In this document: piece by piece, positions 7,887-13,031 of the stretch
Position numbering within the stretch: position 1 is the first letter of the stretch
How the letters are laid out: every line of letters begins with the position of its first letter
Assembly (NCBI GenBank): GCA_026393955.1
Contig: JAPKZE010000327.1
Coordinates: 1-13,031, forward strand
From: Candidatus Aminicenantota bacterium
Lineage (GTDB): Bacteria; Acidobacteriota; Aminicenantia; Aminicenantales; Saccharicenantaceae
Reading direction: 5' to 3'
DNA length: 13,031 bases
Program-made: the position numbers and the translations under genes
Notes under the pieces: model-generated
What the model saw: only the letters and a program-made list of their open reading frames with translations
Database searches by the model: none
Told to the model about the DNA's origin: nothing

Positions 7887-8831
7887 ATGAAGAATGACAG
7901 GCTCTACGCGGCCGCCGACCGGGCCGTCAACCAGGCGCTCCGGATCCGCAAAGGCGAGAAATACCTGCTCGTCACCGACACGCCGAAGCTCGAGATCGCC
8001 GAGGCCCTGGCCTTCTACGCCAAGCAGGCCGGCGCCGAGACGACGACCTACCTCATGACCGAGACCCTGCGGCCCATCACGGAGCCGACCCGGCAGTTCA
8101 AGGCGCTCATCGAGAGCGCGTCGGTCACGACCTACCTCCTCGAGGGCCGCTTCGCCGAGAAGCCCTTCCGGGGCTTCATGGTCGCGCAGGGGTCCAAGCA
8201 CGGCCGGATCTGCATGATGCCCGGGATCACCCGGGACATGATGGAGCGGCTGGTGGCCATCGATTTCTCGGAGATGGCCAAGTTCACCCGGAAGGTCATC
8301 CGGGCCGTCCGGGACGCCGACATCGTCGTCGAGAACGCGGCCGGGACGAAGATCGCCTTCAGCGTCAAGGGCCGGGCCTGGCACGACGACATCGGCAACA
8401 TCTCCCGCAAGGGCGTCCACGGCAATCTTCCGGCCGGCGAGTGCTTCACGGCCCCGGTCGAGGAGACCTTCACCGGCCGGATCGTCATCGGCCTCATCGA
8501 CGACAAGCTCGGCCGCGGCGAGATGACGTTCAAGGCCGGCCGGCTCGTCGCCTTCAAGGGCGCCGGCATCGCCGAGGTCATCAAGACGGTCGGCGACGAT
8601 CCGACGGCCCGCGTCATCGGCGAGTTCGGCATCGGCACGAACAAGGGCGCCCGCATCTGCCCCAACATGCTCGAGGCCGAGAAGGCCTTCGGCACGGTCC
8701 ACTTCGCCATCGGCGATTCCTACGGCATCGGCAAGAACAAGAGCAAGTTCCACTTCGACGCCCTGGTCGACAAGGTGACCGTCCGGGCCAACGGCAAGCT
8801 CATCGCCAAAGACGGCAAGTTCCTCATTTGA
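7887..8831 (+). CDS. M29-family metallo-aminopeptidase (aminopeptidase T/S-like)
   Basis: The 314-aa cytoplasmic enzyme matches the M29 thermophilic aminopeptidase family, which removes N-terminal residues using two metal ions. The C-terminal half contains the expected ligand blocks in order: NLPAGECFTAPVEET (first metal-binding glutamates), GEFGIGTN, then EAEKAFGTVHFAIGDSYG (Glu and His) and SKFHFDALVD (the H-x-D pair near the C-terminus). It is shorter than classical AmpS/AmpT (about 410 aa), mainly in the N-terminal part, but the catalytic half looks complete. The start at 7887 is set by ACGGAGG; an alternative start at 7857 overlaps the transporter stop by 4 nt. Its TGA (8829-8831) overlaps the proposed TTG start of the next gene. 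Being placed after an OPT transporter suggests it trims imported peptides; substrate preference is unknown. Confidence 0.9.
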   Translation: MKNDRLYAAADRAVNQALRIRKGEKYLLVTDTPKLEIAEALAFYAKQAGAETTTYLMTETLRPITEPTRQFKALIESASVTTYLLEGRFAEKPFRGFMVAQGSKHGRICMMPGITRDMMERLVAIDFSEMAKFTRKVIRAVRDADIVVENAAGTKIAFSVKGRAWHDDIGNISRKGVHGNLPAGECFTAPVEETFTGRIVIGLIDDKLGRGEMTFKAGRLVAFKGAGIAEVIKTVGDDPTARVIGEFGIGTNKGARICPNMLEAEKAFGTVHFAIGDSYGIGKNKSKFHFDALVDKVTVRANGKLIAKDGKFLI

Positions 8832-10000
8832 AGTACGATTTCGACCGGATCGTCGACCGGACCGGGACCGAGTCCATGAAGTGGGCCCATCCGCGCCGGG
8901 ACCTCGGCGTCGCGGACGCCATCCCGATGTGGGTGGCCGATATGGACTTCGAGGCCCCGCCGGCGGTCGTCGAGGCCCTGCGCCGCCGGGCCGAACACGG
9001 TGTCTTCGGCTATCCGCTCGTCCCGCCCTCGTTCTTCGAGGCCGCGGCCGGCTGGCTCGGGCGGCGGCACGGCTGGACCGTCGAGCCATCCTGGCTGTCC
9101 ATGACCCCGGGCATCGTGCCGGCCCTGAACTATATCGTCCGGGCCTTCACCCGGCCGGGCGATCCCGTCATCGTCCAGACGCCCGTCTACCATCCCTTCT
9201 TCTATGCCATCGAGAACAACGGACGCCGGGTGGTCCGCAACCCGCTCCGGTTCGACGGCCGGCGCTACACGATGGACCTCGACGACCTGCGCACCAGGAT
9301 CGACGCCCCCGGCCGGATGCTCATCCTCTGCAGCCCCCACAACCCGGTCGGCCGCGTCTGGACGCGGGCGGAGCTCGAGGCCCTGGCCCGGATCGCCGTC
9401 GAGCGGGACCTCCTCGTCGTGAGCGACGAGATCCACCACGATCTCACCTACCGGGGACACCGCCACCAGGTCTTCGCCGCGCTCGCGCCTGAGCTGGCCC
9501 AGCAGACGATCACCTGCATCGCCCCGAGCAAGACCTTCAACACGGCCGGATTGAGCACGGCCGCCGTGGTCGTGCCCAACCCCGACCTCCACAAGAAGTT
9601 CGAGGACGAGGCGGAACGCTCGGGCTTCGATCTGGGGAACGCCCTCGGCATCGTCGCTTTCGAGGCGGCCTACCGCCACGGCGACGATTGGCTCGACGCC
9701 CTGCTGCCCTATCTCGAAGCCAATATCGACATCCTCGAGCGGTTCCTGGCGGACAGGCTCCCGGAGATCAAGCTCATCCGGCCCGAGGGGACCTATCTGG
9801 CGCTCCTCGATTGCCGCGGGCTCGGGATCGAGCCCGGTGCGCTCAACGACTTCTTCCTGAAGAAGGCCGGCGTCTATTTCAGCGACGGCAAGATCTTCGG
9901 CGACGAGGCGGCGGGCTTCGTCCGCATCAACTTCGGCTGCCCCCGTTCCGTCCTTCTCGAGGCGCTGGAGCGGGTCGAGCGGGCGGTTAAAGCGAGATAG
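8828..10000 (+). CDS. patB: MalY/PatB-type PLP-dependent C-S beta-lyase (class I/II aminotransferase fold)
   Basis: This 390-aa protein, the same length as E. coli MalY, is a fold-type I PLP enzyme. Members of the family split C-S bonds of cystathionine, cysteine and S-conjugates, giving pyruvate, ammonia and a thiol. Conserved features: KYDFDRIVDRTGTESMKW (2-19), PMWVADMDFEAP (33-44), HNPVGRVWTRAEL (171-183), SDEIHHDL (199-206), the PLP lysine K235 in APSKTFNTAGL, and the carboxylate-binding R366 in FVRINFG. No ATG or GTG precedes the conserved N-terminus, so I place the start at TTG 8828, which overlaps the TGA of the aminopeptidase gene (TTTGA). The first ATG in frame (8876) would delete a conserved block. 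No good Shine-Dalgarno is visible, so coupling is likely. MalY's regulatory role on maltose genes is not implied here. Ordinary aminotransferase activity is the main alternative. Confidence 0.9.
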   Translation: MKYDFDRIVDRTGTESMKWAHPRRDLGVADAIPMWVADMDFEAPPAVVEALRRRAEHGVFGYPLVPPSFFEAAAGWLGRRHGWTVEPSWLSMTPGIVPALNYIVRAFTRPGDPVIVQTPVYHPFFYAIENNGRRVVRNPLRFDGRRYTMDLDDLRTRIDAPGRMLILCSPHNPVGRVWTRAELEALARIAVERDLLVVSDEIHHDLTYRGHRHQVFAALAPELAQQTITCIAPSKTFNTAGLSTAAVVVPNPDLHKKFEDEAERSGFDLGNALGIVAFEAAYRHGDDWLDALLPYLEANIDILERFLADRLPEIKLIRPEGTYLALLDCRGLGIEPGALNDFFLKKAGVYFSDGKIFGDEAAGFVRINFGCPRSVLLEALERVERAVKAR

Positions 10001-10013
10001 CCGCCGCCTACCG

Positions 10014-10042
10014 GGGGACATGTACCCCGGGTACGTGTCCCC
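10014..10042. repeat. 29-nt GC-rich near-perfect palindrome (REP-like hairpin)
   Basis: Fourteen-base arms GGGGACATGTACCC (10014-10027) and GGGTACGTGTCCCC (10029-10042) flank a single C. Only one position departs from perfect complementarity, and in RNA it is a U-G wobble, so a stem of about 12 bp is possible. It lies 13 nt past the stop of the lyase gene and ends 10 nt before the Shine-Dalgarno of the next gene. There is no T-run after it, so it is not a standard intrinsic terminator. Symmetric GC-rich palindromes of this kind resemble intergenic REP-type elements; membership in a genome-wide family cannot be tested from one copy. Confidence 0.75.
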
Positions 10043-10052
10043 ATTCTTCATT

Positions 10053-10059
10053 GGGGAGG
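10053..10059 (+). promoter_or_regulatory. Ribosome binding site deciding the glycosidase start
   Basis: GGGGAGG lies 6 nt before GTG 10066. A TTG at 10051, in the same frame, overlaps this element and would place the Shine-Dalgarno inside the coding region, so GTG 10066 is preferred. Starting at GTG also gives a cleaner signal peptide (MTFPRALHCAGLAYLAAAA). Confidence 0.75.
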
Positions 10060-10065
10060 TGCGAA

Positions 10066-12138
10066 GTGACATTCCCAAGAGCTCTTCATTGCGCGGGTCT
10101 GGCGTATCTGGCTGCCGCGGCGGCCAGCGTCGGCGTGTCCTGTCGGAAGCCCGAGCCTGTTGCGCCGGCACAGGACCGCGCCGCGTTCACGTTCCCCCGC
10201 TCGGCCCCCATCCCCCGCAAGGACGCCTTTTTCGGGCTCCACTTCGACCTCCACCCCCAGGCGACCGACACCGCCCTCGGCGCCGACATCTCCGAGGACA
10301 ACATCCGCAGCCTCCTCGAGCGGGTGAGGCCCGACTTCGTCCAGTACGACTGCAAGGGCCACGCCGGCTGGGCCGGTTATCCGACCGCCGTCGGCTGGCC
10401 GAGCCCCGGCATCGTCAAGGACAGCCTGGCCGTGTGGCGCAAGGCCACGCGCGACGTCGGCGTCGGTCTCTTCATCCATTACTCGGGCGTCTGGGACAGC
10501 CAGGCCGTCGCCGAGCATCCCGGCTGGGCCCGGATCGACGCGAACGGCCGCCGCGATCCCAACGCCACGAGCGTCTTCGGCCCTTACGTCGACGAGCTCC
10601 TCATCCCCCAGCTCAACGAAGTCGCGCAGAAGTACGGCCTCGACGGCGTCTGGGCCGACGGGGAGTGCTGGGCGGCCCAGCTCGACTGGTCGCCCCGGGC
10701 CCTGGCGGCCTGGACGAAGGAGACGGGTTATCGGGACGCCCCGAAAGACCGGACCGACTCGCGCTGGCTCGCCTGGAAAGGATTCCATCGCCGGGCTTTC
10801 GAGCGCTACCTCGCCCATTGGATCGACGCGGTCCACGCCGCCAACCCCGGACTGCAGCTGACCTCGAACTGGATGTACACGACCTTCGCGCCCAAGCCGG
10901 TCGAGGCCAAGCTCGATTTCCTGTCGGGCGATTATTCGCCCTCTCTTTCGGTCGACCGGGCCAGGGTCGAGGCCCGCTATCTCGCTTCGACGGGGATGCC
11001 CTGGGACCTCATGGCCTGGGGCTTCGACAAGGGCAAGGATCTGGCCTGGTCGATCAAGCCGGTCGAACACCTGATGCAGGAGGCTTCCGTCGTCCTGATG
11101 CAGGGCGGCGGCTTCCAGATCTATCACACGCCCACGCGTTCGGGATACCTCGTCGAGCCCATCATCGCCCAGGAAGAGGCGGTCGCCGCCTTTTGCCGGG
11201 CGCGCCAGGCCGTGAGCCACAAGTCGAAGAGCGAGCCGCAGGTCGCCCTGCTCCTGTCGAGCGAGAGCTTCTGGGACCGGTCCGACGCCGTCTTCGCCCC
11301 CTGGGGCGACGTCTTCCAGGATCTCGAGGGCGCCCTCCACGCCTTGCTCAACCTCCACTATTCGGTGGACATCCTGGCCGAGCACCAGCTCCAGCCGCGC
11401 CTCGACGAGTATCCGCTCGTCGTCGTCCCCGATTCGCACCGGCTGACCGCGGAGTTCCGCCGGGCCCTGACCGATTACGTCGAACAGGGCGGGAGCCTGC
11501 TCCTGCTCGGCGAGAAGAGCGCCCGGCTGTTCGAGCCTCTCCTCGGCGTCGAGATCGAGGGCGCTCCGGCCCAGCGGACGGCCGAGCTGGCGTCGGCCGG
11601 CGGCGTCACCAACGCCGACGGCGTCTGGCAGAAGATCAAGCCGAAGACGGCCCGGGCGGCCGGTTTCATCCATCCCACCCGGGATGTGAGGACGGGCGGC
11701 GAGGTCGCGGCGACCGTCAACGCCTTCGGCAAGGGCAAGGTCGGCGCGGTCTACGGGCCCGTCGCCTCGATCTATTTCCGCTCTCACCACCCCTGGCTCA
11801 GGGACTTCATCGGCGGCCTGGCTTCGGAGCTCTTCCCGGATCCCGCCGTCACCGTCGACGGCCCCCCGACGCTGGACATCGCCTTGAGGAGAACCCCCGA
11901 CGGCCGGCTCTCCGTCCACCTGCTCAACACGGCCGGGATGCCCCTCCCCGACCGCTACGGTTTCACCGACTTCATCCCCCCTCTCGAGGGGATCATACTG
12001 ACGATCCGGACGGAGGCCCGCCCGAGATCGGTCGCCTGGGTCCCGGACGGCGGCCGCCTCGAATGGTCATGGGCCGAAGGCCGCCTGAAAGTGGCTGTCC
12101 CCAAGCTCAAGATCCACGGCGCCGTCGTCTGGGAATGA
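10066..12138 (+). CDS. Exported TIM-barrel glycoside hydrolase-like protein (alpha-L-fucosidase-like)
   Basis: This is a 690-aa exported protein. Residues 1-26 form a signal sequence ending in SVGVSC; C26 could be lipidated, but the -3 residue is Gly, so the lipobox is atypical. Residues about 50-380 look like a TIM-barrel glycosidase: FFGLHFDLHP (55-64), VRPDFVQYDCKGHAGWAGYP (87-106), GVGLFIHYSGVWDS (132-145) and LDGVWADGECW (192-202). There D198 occupies a position like the nucleophile of GH29 fucosidases; that catalytic role is inferred. Residues about 390-500 resemble the class I glutamine amidotransferase-like domain found after the barrel in some beta-galactosidases (YPLVVVPDSHRLT, YVEQGGSLLLLGE). 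The C-terminus (about 600-690) is beta-rich. Close relatives I recall are annotated only as glycosyl hydrolase or alpha-L-fucosidase. Probable role is sugar release from glycans outside the cytoplasm. No sugar transporter or regulator lies beside it. Confidence 0.75.
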   Translation: MTFPRALHCAGLAYLAAAAASVGVSCRKPEPVAPAQDRAAFTFPRSAPIPRKDAFFGLHFDLHPQATDTALGADISEDNIRSLLERVRPDFVQYDCKGHAGWAGYPTAVGWPSPGIVKDSLAVWRKATRDVGVGLFIHYSGVWDSQAVAEHPGWARIDANGRRDPNATSVFGPYVDELLIPQLNEVAQKYGLDGVWADGECWAAQLDWSPRALAAWTKETGYRDAPKDRTDSRWLAWKGFHRRAFERYLAHWIDAVHAANPGLQLTSNWMYTTFAPKPVEAKLDFLSGDYSPSLSVDRARVEARYLASTGMPWDLMAWGFDKGKDLAWSIKPVEHLMQEASVVLMQGGGFQIYHTPTRSGYLVEPIIAQEEAVAAFCRARQAVSHKSKSEPQVALLLSSESFWDRSDAVFAPWGDVFQDLEGALHALLNLHYSVDILAEHQLQPRLDEYPLVVVPDSHRLTAEFRRALTDYVEQGGSLLLLGEKSARLFEPLLGVEIEGAPAQRTAELASAGGVTNADGVWQKIKPKTARAAGFIHPTRDVRTGGEVAATVNAFGKGKVGAVYGPVASIYFRSHHPWLRDFIGGLASELFPDPAVTVDGPPTLDIALRRTPDGRLSVHLLNTAGMPLPDRYGFTDFIPPLEGIILTIRTEARPRSVAWVPDGGRLEWSWAEGRLKVAVPKLKIHGAVVWE

Positions 12139-12143
12139 CGGCG
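12120..12143. other. Hairpin at the end of the glycosidase gene
   Basis: CGCCGTC (12120-12126) and GACGGCG (12137-12143) form a perfect 7-bp inverted repeat with a 10-nt loop that spans the TGA stop (12136-12138). It sits in the 28-nt gap between two convergent genes and might help end transcription in either direction. Neither strand has a T-run after it, so the terminator role is weakly supported. Confidence 0.3.
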
Positions 12144-12166
12144 AACGGCGGAACGTTGGGCGGGCC

Positions 12167-12802
12167 TCAATCGAGCCGGCAGATCAGGTACTTCGAGTCC
12201 TTCGATTTCGTCACCCAGAATTCGTCGACCATGGAAGGATCCGAATAGCCCTGGAAGAAATCCTTGTGCCAGGGATGCGATTTCCCCCCTCCGTTGCTCC
12301 GGACCTCCATGCTGATCCCGTATCCGCCCGAGCCGCCGGGAGTGAAATGGATCTTGGCGTCGAAGCCGTAGAACAGGAGCTCACAGGGCTCATCCGGGTT
12401 CAGCCGCCGGTCGACCCAAGCGCACTCGCCGGGCGCGAGCCCCTTGCCGTCGAGACCGGCTGCTTTCGTCCCCCTCTTGAACTTGAAATGAGCGAAGACG
12501 ACCACTCCCCCCTTGAACCGCCGGATGGTCGAGACGGTGATCGGGACGGATCCGCCGCGGACCTTGATCGGATAGAGAACGGGCTTCTCCTTTTCTTTTT
12601 CGTCCGTCGCCGACGCGCCGCTATATGTCTTCCCCGCCTCGAAGCCGAGCTCGTCGTGCAGCCTATCGGCGAGCGCCTTGGCGATGGCCTCCTCGTTCTG
12701 ACCCTGGTCCCCGCCCGCGGCCGGAAGGGAGGCCAGCCTCAGACCTCCGACCAGGGCCAGGGAAATCAGAGCCGTGATCGCCAGAACCTTCGGGTATCTC
12801 AT
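12167..12802 (-). CDS. Secreted protein of unknown function
   Basis: I do not recognise a named family. The 211-aa protein starts with a signal peptide (MRYPKVLAITALISLALVGG, then LRLASLPAAG, likely cleaved near residue 30), so it is exported. A helical stretch follows (about 36-53, EEAIAKALADRLHDEL), then a charged linker (DEKEKEK, 68-74) and a beta-rich domain (about 78-211). The most distinctive element is LAPGECAWVDRRLNPDEP (122-139); a similar Pro-Gly-x-Cys-x-Trp-x-Asp-Arg pattern occurs, as I recall, in other uncharacterised secreted proteins. C127 and C140 could form a disulfide. The C-terminal half is Gly- and aromatic-rich (GGSGGYGISMEV, HPWHKDFFQGYSD). ATG 12802 is preferred over an upstream in-frame TTG (12820), because AGGAGG sits 4 nt before the ATG. 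It is convergent with the glycosidase gene and transcribed alone. Confidence 0.8.
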   Translation of the reverse strand: MRYPKVLAITALISLALVGGLRLASLPAAGGDQGQNEEAIAKALADRLHDELGFEAGKTYSGASATDEKEKEKPVLYPIKVRGGSVPITVSTIRRFKGGVVVFAHFKFKRGTKAAGLDGKGLAPGECAWVDRRLNPDEPCELLFYGFDAKIHFTPGGSGGYGISMEVRSNGGGKSHPWHKDFFQGYSDPSMVDEFWVTKSKDSKYLICRLD

Positions 12803-12806
12803 GCTC

Positions 12807-12812
12807 CCTCCT
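12807..12812 (-). promoter_or_regulatory. Ribosome binding site of the secreted - strand protein
   Basis: On the - strand, AGGAGG (12812 to 12807) precedes ATG 12802 by 4 nt. It fixes the start and excludes the six-residue extension from TTG 12820, which would place this site inside the coding region. Confidence 0.75.
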
Positions 12813-12894
12813 GCCTGCAAAACATCCGTCCCGGAGGGAGGCGGGCAGCCCCCGGGACCGTCCTCTCCGCTCCTCGATGCCCTTCAAGGCGAAG

Positions 12895-12922
12895 ATTAGG
12901 CCGCAACCCCGAGGGATGTCAA
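12895..12922 (-). promoter_or_regulatory. Candidate sigma-70-type promoter for the secreted protein gene
   Basis: Reading the - strand, a perfect TTGACA (12922 to 12917) is followed after 16 nt by CCTAAT (12900 to 12895), which matches four of six positions of TATAAT. This would start transcription near 12888 and leave a leader of about 85 nt. The leader contains an inverted repeat GTCCCGG/CCGGGAC (12828-12834 and 12852-12858). The rest of the gene-free right end (12821-13031) holds no other element I can support. Confidence 0.45.
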
Positions 12923-13031
12923 GGCGGGACGCTTCTTCTATCATCCCCGGGTCCCGTCCCTTTGCCCGGAGGAGGAACCGAGGAGGCGGATGGACATTGG
13001 CGCCCACTCCGCCACCCGCGCGAGGGACCCG

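Noticed and set aside
8441..8827. In-frame upstream extension of the lyase across the end of the aminopeptidase, as a possible frameshift fusion
   Set aside because: The extension translates to an Arg/His-rich shadow of the aminopeptidase, and I see no slippery sequence; the lyase is full length from TTG 8828.
10048..11919. 623-aa open frame antisense to the glycosidase
   Set aside because: Composition is typical of reverse-frame translation of GC-rich genes, and the sense frame shows conserved glycosidase blocks.
10020..12248. 742-aa + strand open frame in another frame of the glycosidase gene
   Set aside because: The product is Arg/Pro-rich without hydrophobic or domain patterning, as expected of a frame-shifted shadow.
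12945..13031. CGGGTCCC near 12948 and GGGACCCG at the window end as a long inverted repeat or mobile-element end
   Set aside because: An 8-base GC-only match about 75 nt apart is expected by chance in this composition, and there is no transposase gene or target duplication.

Overview
The window is a GC-rich, densely packed bacterial segment (about two thirds G+C by eye, with a strong preference for codons ending in C or G). It carries ten protein genes: nine on the + strand and one on the - strand. I see no rRNA, tRNA, CRISPR array, transposase or phage gene. A six-domain ribosomal protein S1 followed directly by an IHF/HU subunit, plus a membrane-anchored PpiD/SurA-type periplasmic isomerase, point to a two-membrane (Gram-negative) bacterium. 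An Acidobacteriota/Aminicenantes-like lineage would fit the composition and gene style, but that is an impression and not a demonstrated placement.

Left part (1-5803): a housekeeping run, scpA - scpB - rpsA - ihf/hup - HIT nucleotide phosphorylase/hydrolase - ppiD-like. All six are on one strand. Junctions overlap by 8 nt (scpA/scpB), 8 nt (rpsA/ihf) and 1 nt (ihf/HIT), or are separated by 44 nt (scpB/rpsA) and 4 nt (HIT/ppiD). The run combines chromosome segregation (ScpAB partners of SMC), translation initiation (S1), nucleoid architecture (IHF/HU), dinucleotide turnover (HIT) and envelope protein folding (PpiD-like).

Middle part (5857-10000): after a 53-nt AT-richer junction containing a seven-T tract comes a three-gene set: an OPT-family peptide transporter, an M29 metallo-aminopeptidase and a MalY/PatB-type PLP C-S lyase/aminotransferase. 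The genes are tightly coupled, and the lyase appears to start with UUG overlapping the stop of the aminopeptidase gene. A reasonable reading is import of small peptides, removal of residues in the cytoplasm, and PLP-dependent breakdown of a released (possibly sulfur-containing) amino acid.

Right part (10001-13031): a striking 29-nt near-perfect GC-rich palindrome lies between the lyase and a large exported TIM-barrel glycoside-hydrolase-like protein (690 aa from a GTG start set by a strong Shine-Dalgarno). A convergent - strand gene follows, encoding a 211-aa secreted protein of unknown function. It has its own plausible promoter (a perfect TTGACA -35 box) in the otherwise gene-free right end.

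The items most worth a second look are the palindrome and its relation to the downstream ribosome binding site, the transporter/aminopeptidase/C-S lyase cassette, the unclassified glycosidase-like protein, and the uncertain start of rpsA. I saw no convincing new defence or mobile system.
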